A stretch of 64,000 nucleotides of DNA from an uncultured Sphingomonadaceae bacterium (GTDB lineage: Bacteria; Pseudomonadota; Alphaproteobacteria; Sphingomonadales; Sphingomonadaceae): the NCBI GenBank assembly GCA_947501695.1, contig CANMWO010000001.1, forward strand, positions 1,364,001 through 1,428,000, read 5' to 3'. Shown here piece by piece: positions 21,121 through 30,296 of this stretch (position 1 is its first letter; each line of letters starts with the position of its first letter). The position numbers and the translations under genes are program-made. A model generated the notes under the pieces. It did no database searches. It was not told the origin of the DNA and saw only the letters and a list, made by a program, of their open reading frames with translations.

Positions 21121-21429
21121 TTAGTCGCGATGGGTTTCGATAGCCGCAATCGCATTTTCAAGCCTTCTCAGCACAGTGGGCTCACCGGGAGCCGCATTTG
21201 CTGCTTCTTCAGCTAAGTTTAGCACATGGGTTGCGCCGAAACTGGCTGCTAAGCCTTTCAAGCGCCAAGCGGCATATTGCCAATTGGCGTCACAACGCGC
21301 CCGATGCAGCAAATCAACTTGCCGCTTCGCGCTATCCAAAAAGGCTGTGCGTAGCTCGGCGATAAGTGACTGATCGTCACCAACAGCTGCGGCCAATGCC
21401 GCGTCGAGCGCTCCGTAATCAAATGACAT
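21121..21429 (-). CDS. HPt-like protein with Trp in place of the phospho-His
   Basis: This 102-residue, all-helical protein resembles histidine phosphotransfer domains. The core motif reads WRLKGLAASFG, matching HxLKGxAxxxG everywhere except at the phosphorylated residue, where Trp55 (codon TGG) stands. It could bind a receiver or kinase domain without carrying phosphate. It lies in the same direction as the nucleotidyltransferase-like, DUF2336 and kinase-like genes, and is divergent from the coiled-coil gene. Confidence 0.75.
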   Translation of the reverse strand: MSFDYGALDAALAAAVGDDQSLIAELRTAFLDSAKRQVDLLHRARCDANWQYAAWRLKGLAASFGATHVLNLAEEAANAAPGEPTVLRRLENAIAAIETHRD

Positions 21430-21489
21430 GAGGCGTTTCTAAGACGCTATGGTTAACTTATGGTTTCTCCGAACGGTTTTTAATGGTAA

Positions 21490-23844
21490 ATGCGACTCAT
21501 GACAGGTGGATCAAAAATTATCGGAATCAGGCGTGACCGGGGCACGGAGCCTCACATGGAGCATGTCGAAATTGACGAAACAGATGGCAGCGAAGCCCTC
21601 GAGCTCAGCGACGAAGATCGCGCGAGTGCTGAGGAAATCGATGTGGATCAACAGGTTGATGAGTCCAGCGGCGATGATGACTGGAGTCACTATGGTGACG
21701 AGGATGTCATTTCTCCATCGAAAGCGCCCTATATAGCGCCGACGCTATTGGGACTTTCCATAGCAGTTTGGACCGGCTTGTTCCTTTGGGTCAATCGCGA
21801 CATATTTGCCACGATTCCTTCTATGAAGGGCGGAATCGATCTTTTCTCGCAATATTGCATGCCAGTGGCAACGTTGGCCGTCTTATATATGCTGTACATG
21901 CGCAACAGCACCCGGGAAGCGAAACGCTTTGACGATGTGGGTTCATCATTGCGGGCAGAATCCGAGCAATTGGAGTATCGCTTGAAGACAGTGAATAACG
22001 AACTGGCAATGGCGCGAGAATTTCTAGCCGGCGAAACCAGAGAGCTGGAAACATTGGGAAGCCAGTCTTCCGAAAAATTGAACAAAGCAGCGAGCAACAT
22101 AAAAACTGCTCTGAGTGACGGCCTTTCCAAGATGAAGAAATTGGATGATGTCGGCGGCGCAGCTTATAAAAACCTCGAGCAGCTGCGTGAGCATCTGCCG
22201 GTAGTGATCAATACCGCCAAGGACGTAACCAACCAGATCGGAAATTCAGGCAGGTCTGCGCAGGCAGAAATTGCTGCTATGGTTACCACGCTGACGCGTG
22301 TTGGAGATGTTGGCACTGCGGCGAAGAAAAGTCTCGATGAGCTGACTCAGCGATCGGAAGAATCGTTGGAGAATCTTGCGACAACTGCGGAAGACATCAA
22401 AAAGAAATTCACCACGCAGTTGGCTGAGGCCGAAACCGGAACCAATCGTATCGCAAGCGTATTGAAGAACACGTCGGCCGAAGTGATCGAAGCGCTGCAT
22501 GAAGCACGCACCGGACTGGCAACAGAAACTTCGGAAAGCTCACAGGCAATCAAGGCTGATCTTACGGCATTGGAAGAGACTCTTGCCACGGTTGGCAAGG
22601 CCGCTGATGACGAAGAAACTCGTCTGAAAGAGTTGGTAGCTGAGCTAGATCAGAACATAATCCAGATCTCTACCAAAGTCGAAACACTGGATAACGAAAG
22701 CGGCGAGAAAACCGCTAAGCTTGCCTTTGCAATGACCGCGCTCGAACAGAATAGCGCCGCACTGCAAAAATCCATCGAGGAAGGCCATGGTACAGCCGAT
22801 GGAATGATAGAGCGGATAGAGAAGCTTCTGGTCGCACTCGATAGCAGCGCTCGAGAGCTTGATGAGACGCTACCAGCAGCCTTTGATCGGATGAACGAAA
22901 AAACAGACGGTAGCTTTGCTTCATTCAGCCGGATGTCTGAGGAAGCAGCAAAAGTCGGCACTGTGGCAGAAGAAGTCACCGCGAAGATTGAAAAATCTGA
23001 TGAAGCGATTGAAGAGCAGCGCGTGAAACTTGCGAAACTAAGCCATGATGGCGAGGTCGCTACCGACAATGTTCTTGGTAAAATAGAAGGTCTTGCGAAA
23101 GAACTGCAAGACGTGCGGGATCAAAATGAAGCTCTCGCCGAAAGCGCTGGAGAGAAATTGATCAGTGCCCTGCTCCGCGTGAAGGATACTGCGAGACAAG
23201 CGTCTGAGCATTCCCGCAAGGCACTGGAGAACTCTATTTCCGGCTCTGCGGAAGCGTTTGAGAAAGTCAGCGAAGATGCCTTGAACAAAATCATCGACGA
23301 GAAGATTACGTCTATTGCACCCAAGTTGGAAAAAGCGGTATCCAATGCCGTCGCGACAACTGAGTCAACTGCAGGCCATCTGACCAATCAGCTCAATTCC
23401 ATTGAAGAAATGACAGTTAAGCTTGAGCAACGCATTCTGTTTGCCAAAGAAAAGGCAGAACAGAGCAGCGAAGAGAATTTCACTCGCCGTGTTGCATCAC
23501 TGACTGAATCACTAAACTCCACTGCGATCGATGTTACCAAATTACTATCTAATGAGGTGACCGATACAGAGTGGGCAGCATATCTGAAAGGCGATCGCGG
23601 CATCTTTACACGCCGTGCCGTGCGCTTGCTCGATGCCGGGGAGGTTCGTGAGATATTGTCAGAATATGACAATAACACCGAATTCCGCGAGCATGTAAAT
23701 CGTTACATCCATGATTTCGAAACCATGCTCCGTGGCGTCCTCGCGACACGCGATGGCAGTGCTGTAAGCGTTACCTTGCTATCGTCTGACATTGGTAAGC
23801 TCTACGTCGCATTGGCGCAGGCAATCGAACGGCTTCGCAGCTAA
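21490..23844 (+). CDS. Large membrane-anchored coiled-coil protein
   Basis: The protein is 784 residues and of no recognised family. Residues 1-75 are acidic. Two membrane helices lie at about 80-103 and 116-138. About 550 residues of near-continuous heptad-like sequence follow, rich in Ala, Glu, Lys, Leu and Thr, with methyl-accepting-like stretches (for example EEVTAKIEKSDEAIEEQRV). A short globular end (about 690-784) includes DTEWAAYLKGDRGIFTRRAV. The end resembles a folded cap rather than a chemotaxis signalling tip. It could organise envelope or polar structures. A second in-frame ATG lies at 21499. It is divergent from the HPt-like gene, with 60 bases between them. Confidence 0.8.
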   Translation: MRLMTGGSKIIGIRRDRGTEPHMEHVEIDETDGSEALELSDEDRASAEEIDVDQQVDESSGDDDWSHYGDEDVISPSKAPYIAPTLLGLSIAVWTGLFLWVNRDIFATIPSMKGGIDLFSQYCMPVATLAVLYMLYMRNSTREAKRFDDVGSSLRAESEQLEYRLKTVNNELAMAREFLAGETRELETLGSQSSEKLNKAASNIKTALSDGLSKMKKLDDVGGAAYKNLEQLREHLPVVINTAKDVTNQIGNSGRSAQAEIAAMVTTLTRVGDVGTAAKKSLDELTQRSEESLENLATTAEDIKKKFTTQLAEAETGTNRIASVLKNTSAEVIEALHEARTGLATETSESSQAIKADLTALEETLATVGKAADDEETRLKELVAELDQNIIQISTKVETLDNESGEKTAKLAFAMTALEQNSAALQKSIEEGHGTADGMIERIEKLLVALDSSARELDETLPAAFDRMNEKTDGSFASFSRMSEEAAKVGTVAEEVTAKIEKSDEAIEEQRVKLAKLSHDGEVATDNVLGKIEGLAKELQDVRDQNEALAESAGEKLISALLRVKDTARQASEHSRKALENSISGSAEAFEKVSEDALNKIIDEKITSIAPKLEKAVSNAVATTESTAGHLTNQLNSIEEMTVKLEQRILFAKEKAEQSSEENFTRRVASLTESLNSTAIDVTKLLSNEVTDTEWAAYLKGDRGIFTRRAVRLLDAGEVREILSEYDNNTEFREHVNRYIHDFETMLRGVLATRDGSAVSVTLLSSDIGKLYVALAQAIERLRS

Positions 23845-23857
23845 CTGCAACTGCAAG

Positions 23858-24139
23858 CTATCTACCGAGACGTTCTCTACTACCAAAAAAATCGATGTCT
23901 TCGACCGTTATCCATTGATTCGTATAGTTGAAATAGAACAGCAGAAACGCCAACGTCGCGAGCAAGGTCGTATATGATAGCACCTTGCCTGGCCTGAAAT
24001 TTACCGGCGCGCCATCAGCTTGGCCCTTGATCATATCGGCACCAGTTTCCGCATGACTACGAATACCTATTGGTAGCACGATGAATGCAGAAATCACCCA
24101 AAACAGTACATATATGGCAAGAATAGATGTCCAGTCCAT
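23858..24139 (-). CDS. DUF1467 family membrane protein
   Basis: This 93-residue protein has two membrane helices (about 5-25 and 58-78), a short loop containing SHAETGADMIKGQADGAPVN, and a charged C-terminus. It is typical of the DUF1467 family of alphaproteobacteria. It begins four bases after the rnj stop codon and ends the long nuo-birA-coaX-rnj run. Function unknown. Confidence 0.85.
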   Translation of the reverse strand: MDWTSILAIYVLFWVISAFIVLPIGIRSHAETGADMIKGQADGAPVNFRPGKVLSYTTLLATLAFLLFYFNYTNQWITVEDIDFFGSRERLGR

Positions 24140-24143
24140 AGCT

Positions 24144-25784
24144 TCAGGCCTCTACCACCAATACAGCAACGATCGGCTTTTTCCCGGTCCATTCGGTGGC
24201 GCTGCGCCGGACCATCAGCCGGACATCTTCGGAAAATTTGTTGATATCGCCAACCGGTTTTTTGAAGGTTTTTTTGATCTTTGCGCAAATATCATCGAGA
24301 AATTCTTCCTCATCTTCCTCCAACGGAACACCGGATAAGCGCAGCAAAGGTTGGCCGGATATTCTGCCTTTGGTATCAAGGCCTATGGCCACCGAGATCA
24401 TACCATTATACGCAATTTTCCGTCGCTCGTTAAGCGTCTTACCATCGGCGGGAATGATTACATCACCGTCAACAACGAGCCGTCCAGTCCGTTCTTGACC
24501 CACGGTTTTCGGCCCATTCGGTGAGAGACGAACGACGTCGCCATTCTGCTGGAACATCGTTTGGGGAACACCTTGTTCCTCCGCGAAGCGCGCCTGCTCC
24601 TTCATATGTCGAATTTCGCCATGGACGGGCACCAATATCTCTGGACGAATCCATTTATACATTTCGGCTAATTCAGGCCGACCAGGATGTCCCGAAACAT
24701 GGATATGTTCCTGCCGATCAGTGATCATTACGATCCCCTTGGCAGCAAGCTGATTTTGGATGCGGCCAATGGCGATTTCGTTGCCCGGTATCTGCTTCGA
24801 AGAGAATAAAACGTTGTCGCCCTCTGTCAGTTTAATCTTGTGAGTATCGCCAGCAATACGGCCCAATGCTGCCCGCGCCTCTCCCTGCCCGCCAGTTGCA
24901 ATGATCATAATCTCGTCGCGTGGAATATTCATCGCATCGTCAAAACTGACCGTCTCGGGAAAGCCTTTCAGATAGCCGTTTTCGCGAGAGTTTTCGATCA
25001 TCCGATCAAGCGATCTCCCGGCAACACATAATTGCCTTCCAGATTGCTTCGCCACCTCACCAAGCGTTTGAAGCCGCGCTGCGTTAGACGCAAATGTCGT
25101 TACCAATACCCGATTATCAAGGCCCTCAACGACACGTATCAAATTGCGATACACATCGCCTTCGGAACCAGAAGCCGAGTCATTAAACACATTGGTAGAA
25201 TCGCAGACCATCGCCAATATGCCTTCATCACCAACAGCAGTGAACTGCTCCGGCGTTGACGGCACACCCAACATCGGTTCATCATCCAATTTCCAGTCGC
25301 CTGTGTGGAAGATTTTGCCATAAGGCGTGTCGATCAACAGCGCATTGCCTTCTGCAATACTGTGCGCAATTGGTAAGTAACGGAATCCGAACGGTCCTAG
25401 GTCAAAGCTGCCCTCATTTGGAATGATGTTCAACTCGACATCATTTTCCAGACCAGCTTCTTCCAATTTCCGCCTTATCAGTCCCGCCGTAAACGGTGTC
25501 GCATAGAGTGGAACATCTAATTCACCAGCAAAGTAAGGTATCGCGCCGATATGATCTTCATGGCCATGAGTCAGGACAATCCCGAGTAAGTTCTTCGATT
25601 GTTTTTCAATGAACTCCAGATCAGGCAGAATGAGGTCAATACCGGGATAGCCGGGGTCAGCGAAGGTCATGCCGAGGTCAACCATGACCCACTTGCCATC
25701 GCAACCATATAGATTGACGTTCATGCCAATCTCCGCTGACCCGCCAAGAGCCAGGAAGAGAAGTTCGTTTTTTGGTTTTATCAT
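24144..25784 (-). CDS. rnj: Ribonuclease J
   Basis: This 546-residue metallo-beta-lactamase/beta-CASP ribonuclease acts in mRNA decay and rRNA 5' processing. The metal motif LTHGHEDHIGA and later DWKLD, CDSTN and VHGEIRHM motifs are present. The C-terminal domain is complete. Its ATG overlaps the coaX stop (TAATG). Alphaproteobacteria commonly carry both RNase J and RNase E. Confidence 0.95.
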   Translation of the reverse strand: MIKPKNELLFLALGGSAEIGMNVNLYGCDGKWVMVDLGMTFADPGYPGIDLILPDLEFIEKQSKNLLGIVLTHGHEDHIGAIPYFAGELDVPLYATPFTAGLIRRKLEEAGLENDVELNIIPNEGSFDLGPFGFRYLPIAHSIAEGNALLIDTPYGKIFHTGDWKLDDEPMLGVPSTPEQFTAVGDEGILAMVCDSTNVFNDSASGSEGDVYRNLIRVVEGLDNRVLVTTFASNAARLQTLGEVAKQSGRQLCVAGRSLDRMIENSRENGYLKGFPETVSFDDAMNIPRDEIMIIATGGQGEARAALGRIAGDTHKIKLTEGDNVLFSSKQIPGNEIAIGRIQNQLAAKGIVMITDRQEHIHVSGHPGRPELAEMYKWIRPEILVPVHGEIRHMKEQARFAEEQGVPQTMFQQNGDVVRLSPNGPKTVGQERTGRLVVDGDVIIPADGKTLNERRKIAYNGMISVAIGLDTKGRISGQPLLRLSGVPLEEDEEEFLDDICAKIKKTFKKPVGDINKFSEDVRLMVRRSATEWTGKKPIVAVLVVEA

Positions 25785-26563
25785 TAGGTGTTGGTTGCTC
25801 TCTGGTAGAGGATTAATAGTCCGCGCAGTGTAAGATCGGACTCTAGATGATCAAATACGTCTGTATGTTCATCAAATAACACGGCAAGGCCACCGGTGGC
25901 GATAACTTTGGTCGGCCGCCCTATTTGCAATTTGGTGCGTTTAACCAGTCCCTCAATCATTCCGACATAGCCCCAAAATATGCCAATCAGCATCTGGCTC
26001 TCGGTCGTGCGTCCAATAACATTCTCATCATCTGGCGCCTCTAGCGCAATGCGTGGCAATTGGGCGGTCTTGCCGACCAATGCATCGAGCGACAGGTTGA
26101 TGCCGGGCGCAATCACACCGCCTTTATAAGCGCCATCATAGTCTGCGACATCGAAAGTCGTGGCTGTGCCGAAATCGATTATCACGATGTCCTGCTTATA
26201 AGTTTCGTGTGCAGCTATGATATTCAGGACGCGGTCAGCTCCCACCGTATCGGGTTGTGCTACATCCAGTGCTACGCCCCATTCCGCGTCTCCGCGGCCG
26301 GCTACTAAAGGTGTCACGCCAAAATATTTCTCTGACAACACAGTCAGGTTATGCAATGCGCGCGGAACCACCGTGCCAATAATTACCGCCTCAACGTCAT
26401 CCAGGCCCAGATCGTTTAATTCCAGCAACTGCCGCAACCATACGACATATTCATCAGCCGTGCGGCGGGGATCAGTAGCGATCCGCCAACGAGCCTTGAT
26501 TTCAGAGCCATCGAAAAGTGCAAATACGACATTGGTATTGCCGGCATCTATAGCGAGTAGCAT
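25784..26563 (-). CDS. coaX: Type III pantothenate kinase
   Basis: This 259-residue ASKHA-fold kinase performs the first step of coenzyme A synthesis. It has the [14 protein letters not shown] phosphate motif, the GADRVLN motif, [11 protein letters not shown] and the C-terminal [11 protein letters not shown]. It follows birA by 15 bases and is coupled to rnj. Confidence 0.96.
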   Translation of the reverse strand: MLLAIDAGNTNVVFALFDGSEIKARWRIATDPRRTADEYVVWLRQLLELNDLGLDDVEAVIIGTVVPRALHNLTVLSEKYFGVTPLVAGRGDAEWGVALDVAQPDTVGADRVLNIIAAHETYKQDIVIIDFGTATTFDVADYDGAYKGGVIAPGINLSLDALVGKTAQLPRIALEAPDDENVIGRTTESQMLIGIFWGYVGMIEGLVKRTKLQIGRPTKVIATGGLAVLFDEHTDVFDHLESDLTLRGLLILYQRATNT

Positions 26564-26578
26564 GGTTGACCCTTTCTT

Positions 26579-27295
26579 CTATCCGACATCGACATCGCCG
26601 GCATGTATCTCGATAAGCGTTCCGTCGGGCTTTCTCAAGCGCAGTGCGCCGACATCCGAAAGACCCGCATATTCACCTTCTATGCGTTCCCCATTTGCAT
26701 CACTGGTCGACAAGCCGGTGCCCAATGGGTGCGCTCGCTGCTGCCATTCACTCAAAATCGCGGCCAGACCCATCTGTCGCCAGTCATTCAGCGTATCGGC
26801 AAAACATCGCGCTAGTGACTCCAGAAACTCTGCTGCAGTAAGATCAGCTTTGCTTCCTGCCTGATGTAGACTGGTAACGATACGTCCGTCCACCTCCGGC
26901 GCGATCGCAACGTTCACTCCAATCCCCACGACCACTGCATCGCCAGAGCGTTCTAACAGGATACCGCAGATTTTTAGGCCAGAGACCAATATATCATTCG
27001 GCCATTTCAACCAGACATCCTCATGTGAAAGATGCGCACTGATCGCTTTATGCACTGCAACTGCGGCTACAAAAGACAATGTTGAAAGCGCTGGGTCTTC
27101 GCGGTGACACGTTACTATAGTGCTGCAATAGAGATTGCCTTCCGGGCTTTCCCATTTACGACCTAATCGCCCAACACCACCACTTTGCTTTTCTGCACGG
27201 AGCCAGAGTCCTTCCTCGGCACCGTTTAGAGCGCGCGCTTTCATATCCGCATTGGTCGATGCAGTTTCAGCTATTGTTTCTATATTGAGGGTCAG
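26579..27295 (-). CDS. birA: Biotin-[acetyl-CoA carboxylase] ligase, apparent non-AUG start
   Basis: The enzyme attaches biotin to carboxylase carrier proteins. It has no N-terminal DNA-binding domain, so it is a monofunctional ligase. Motifs are GGVGRLGRKW (biotinyl-adenylate loop), WLKWPNDI and GVGVNV. The first AUG, at 27244, would remove the conserved opening strand. Reading upstream in frame gives LNIETIAETASTNADMKARA, which matches the ETxSTN start of the family. No ATG, GTG or TTG exists in that stretch. The best candidates are CTG at 27293-27295, which forms CTGA with the nuoN stop, or ATT at 27296-27298. I use CTG. The product would be 238 residues. Confidence 0.85.
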   Translation of the reverse strand: MTLNIETIAETASTNADMKARALNGAEEGLWLRAEKQSGGVGRLGRKWESPEGNLYCSTIVTCHREDPALSTLSFVAAVAVHKAISAHLSHEDVWLKWPNDILVSGLKICGILLERSGDAVVVGIGVNVAIAPEVDGRIVTSLHQAGSKADLTAAEFLESLARCFADTLNDWRQMGLAAILSEWQQRAHPLGTGLSTSDANGERIEGEYAGLSDVGALRLRKPDGTLIEIHAGDVDVG

Positions 27296-28746
27296 AATAA
27301 GGCCTGGGCCGCCGTCGCTGTAACCGGAGCCAACAGCGGAATTGCTAGATAGCCCAGCGGTGAAACAGCCAGAGCCATTAGCGCAATCAACCCATTTTCA
27401 GTTTTATGTCCGGTCTGAACAATTTGGCCAGCTGGATCATCGAAATAGATGATCTTGACGACTTTGATGTAATAGAAAGCGCCAATAACCGATGCCGCAA
27501 TACCAATCACCGCAAGCGGCAACATACCTGCAGCAACAGCAGCATCAAAGACGAGGAACTTACCCCAGAAACCAAATAGCGGTGGAATACCAGCAAGCGA
27601 GAACATGAATACAGCAAATGCAGCCGCTAAGCCCGGACGAGTTTGTGACAAGCCGGCAAGGCTGGATAATGATTCAAGTGGTTTGCCTTCAGCATCCCGC
27701 ATTTCCATAACGCAGATAAAGCTGCCCAGCGTCATCGCCAGGTAAATGACCAGATAGAAAAGCATCGCGGAGATGCCCTGCTCTGTACCGGCAGCAAGAC
27801 CGATGAGCAGGAAGCCGACATTGTTGATCGAGCTAAAGGCCAGCAGACGTTTAATATTCTGTTGCCCGATGGCCGCGACGGCGCCCAGTACGATGGATGC
27901 CAAGGCCACAAAGACAATGATCTGCTGCCATGTTGAAGTCTGGCTACCAAAGGCATCAATAATCACCCGAACGGTGAGCGCTATAGCCGCCACTTTGGGC
28001 GCGCTTGCAAAAAAGGCGGTAACCGGTGTTGGGGCACCCTCATAAACATCAGGCGTCCACATATGGAAAGGTACGGCACTGATCTTAAATGCCAGACCTG
28101 CAAGGACCAAAACCACGCCGATTAGCGGTCCGGTGGCAAGCTGGCCGGTTAGCGTATCGCTAATGACCGAGAAGCTGGTGGATCCTGCGAAGCCATAAAC
28201 CAGTGACATACCAAAGAGCAGCATACCACTCGCCAAAGCGCCCAATACGAAATATTTCAGGCCTGCCTCGGAAGAGCGGACATCGTTGCGGATGAAGCTC
28301 GCCAATACATAGGCAGACAAGCTGTTTAGTTCGAGACCGATATAGAGCGTCATCAGATCGACGGCGGACACCATCATCCCCATGCCGATGGTAGCAAACA
28401 GGATCAGTACCGGATATTCCGGACGATAGGCACCGCTATCCTTGAAGAAACGCGGAGCGACCATCAAGGAGACAATGGCGGCAAAATAGATCAGCAGCTT
28501 CGCAAAACTGCCAAAACCATCCATGCGGTATAGCCCGTAAAACGCATCACCGCCCAATTCATAGGACGGGTTAGTCAGAAACTCAAACGCACAAGCAGAC
28601 GCGCCGAATAGCGCTGCGACAGAGAGTATCGTCACAAATCGCGCCGATTTAACGCCGCCAAAGGCCGCGACAAGCAGCAAAATTAGACTGCTGACTGTCA
28701 GGATGATTTCGGGCAGTGTAAATATCAGTGAACGACCATAATCCAT
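27292..28746 (-). CDS. nuoN: NADH-quinone oxidoreductase subunit N
   Basis: This 484-residue antiporter-like subunit of complex I has about 14 membrane helices. Conserved Lys/Glu helices are visible around MTLYIGLELNSLSAYVLASF and KISAVPFHMWTPDVYEGAP. It helps translocate protons across the inner membrane. Its ATG overlaps the nuoM stop, and its own stop overlaps the proposed birA start. Confidence 0.96.
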   Translation of the reverse strand: MDYGRSLIFTLPEIILTVSSLILLLVAAFGGVKSARFVTILSVAALFGASACAFEFLTNPSYELGGDAFYGLYRMDGFGSFAKLLIYFAAIVSLMVAPRFFKDSGAYRPEYPVLILFATIGMGMMVSAVDLMTLYIGLELNSLSAYVLASFIRNDVRSSEAGLKYFVLGALASGMLLFGMSLVYGFAGSTSFSVISDTLTGQLATGPLIGVVLVLAGLAFKISAVPFHMWTPDVYEGAPTPVTAFFASAPKVAAIALTVRVIIDAFGSQTSTWQQIIVFVALASIVLGAVAAIGQQNIKRLLAFSSINNVGFLLIGLAAGTEQGISAMLFYLVIYLAMTLGSFICVMEMRDAEGKPLESLSSLAGLSQTRPGLAAAFAVFMFSLAGIPPLFGFWGKFLVFDAAVAAGMLPLAVIGIAASVIGAFYYIKVVKIIYFDDPAGQIVQTGHKTENGLIALMALAVSPLGYLAIPLLAPVTATAAQALF

Positions 28747-30296
28747 TAGTGCGACTCCCCGTGACCGGTGTCGGTCTCATGATCTTTTGTAGCCGCCTTA
28801 GCCTGCCCCATTTTCAAATGCGCGTCCCCCTCTGGCGCAGCCCGATCAATCCGGGCGACGATCGCCCCGACATCACCGCGGATCGGTGCCATGAAACTTT
28901 CCGGATATACACCCATCCACATAACCGCAGCAGCGATCGGGGCCAGCAATGCCATTTCACGTGCCGAAAGATCCGGCATCGCTCTGACATCATCATGAAC
29001 CAGTTCACCAAAAGCGACCCGGCGATAGAGATAGAGCATATAGCCCGCCCCCAATATGATGCCAGTTGTGCAAACGAGCGTAACCCAGCTGCTAACCTCA
29101 TAAATCCCGATCAGAGCGAGAAATTCGCCAACGAATCCGCTGGTGCCCGGCAACCCGATGGAAGCCATTGTGAACAATAGGAATAAGACAGCATATTTCG
29201 GCATGTTGATCGCCAGCCCGCCATAGCGCGAAATTTCTCGCGTATGCAGCCGGTCGTAAATTACGCCAACGCAGAGGAACAAGGCGCCGGACACCAAGCC
29301 GTGGCTCAGCATCACAATGATCGCGCCCTCAATACCCTGACGGTTAAACGCGAACAGGCCGACTGTCACAATCGCCATATGGGCAACCGAACTATAGGCG
29401 ATAAGCTTCTTCATATCCTGCTGCACCAAGGCCACAAGCGAGGTGTAAATCACCGCTACCATCGACAGTCCAAGGATTAACCAGATAAACTGCTCGGACG
29501 CTTCCGGGAACATCGGGATGGAGAAACGCAGGAAGCCATAGCCACCCATTTTCAGGAGCACCCCGGCCAAAATCACAGAACCGGCTGTTGGTGCTTGAAC
29601 GTGAGCATCGGGGAGCCAAGTATGCACCGGCCACATCGGCATTTTTACTGCAAAGCTAGCGAAAAACGCGAGCCAGAGCCAAGTCTGTGCCTCAGGCGCA
29701 AAGTCATAGTTGAGCAAAGTCGGTATATCGCTGGTTCCGGCATCCTGCACCATCCACAACATCGCGATCAGCATCACAACCGAGCCAAGCAAAGTGTAGA
29801 GGAAGAATTTATAACTCGCATAAATCCGGTTCGCACCGCCCCAGATGCCGATGATCAAATACATCGGGATCAGGCCCGCTTCAAACAAGATGTAGAATAG
29901 GAAGATGTCCTGCGCCGCAAAGACACCGATCATCAGAACTTCCATGAACAGGAAGGCCGCCATATATTCGCCAACGCGGTCCTTTATCGACTCCCAGCTC
30001 GCACCGATACAAATCGGCATCAGGAACACCGTCAGCATTATAAGCATCATCGAAATGCCATCTATGCCCAGCGCCCAAGCAAAGTTGCCGAAAAACTCGA
30101 CGCGCTCGACATATTGCCATTGCGGGCCGCCAATATCATAATTGGCCCAAAGCACTACACCGAGAGCAAACAGAACCAACGTTGTGACAAGCGCCAGCAA
30201 CCGAGCAGCATGTGCGCCAACAAACAAACAAATGATAGCGGCCAGCATCGGCAGGCCCATCATCAACGACAGGATTGGGAAATCAAGCTGGTTCAT
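28746..30296 (-). CDS. nuoM: NADH-quinone oxidoreductase subunit M
   Basis: This 516-residue proton-pumping membrane subunit carries the typical segment PVHTWLPDAHVQAPTAGSVI and a helix-embedded Glu (FLFMEVLMIGVF). The ATG at 30296 shares one base with the nuoL stop. An upstream in-frame start at 30323 would lie inside nuoL and is less likely. The C-terminus is His/Asp-rich (KDHETDTGHGESH). Confidence 0.96.
   Translation of the reverse strand: MNQLDFPILSLMMGLPMLAAIICLFVGAHAARLLALVTTLVLFALGVVLWANYDIGGPQWQYVERVEFFGNFAWALGIDGISMMLIMLTVFLMPICIGASWESIKDRVGEYMAAFLFMEVLMIGVFAAQDIFLFYILFEAGLIPMYLIIGIWGGANRIYASYKFFLYTLLGSVVMLIAMLWMVQDAGTSDIPTLLNYDFAPEAQTWLWLAFFASFAVKMPMWPVHTWLPDAHVQAPTAGSVILAGVLLKMGGYGFLRFSIPMFPEASEQFIWLILGLSMVAVIYTSLVALVQQDMKKLIAYSSVAHMAIVTVGLFAFNRQGIEGAIIVMLSHGLVSGALFLCVGVIYDRLHTREISRYGGLAINMPKYAVLFLLFTMASIGLPGTSGFVGEFLALIGIYEVSSWVTLVCTTGIILGAGYMLYLYRRVAFGELVHDDVRAMPDLSAREMALLAPIAAAVMWMGVYPESFMAPIRGDVGAIVARIDRAAPEGDAHLKMGQAKAATKDHETDTGHGESH

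Noticed and set aside
17304-23844. Idea that the cluster is a chemotaxis or mobile defence system
   Set aside because: No receptor hairpin tip, CheA/CheW/CheY genes, nuclease, integrase or flanking repeats are present.
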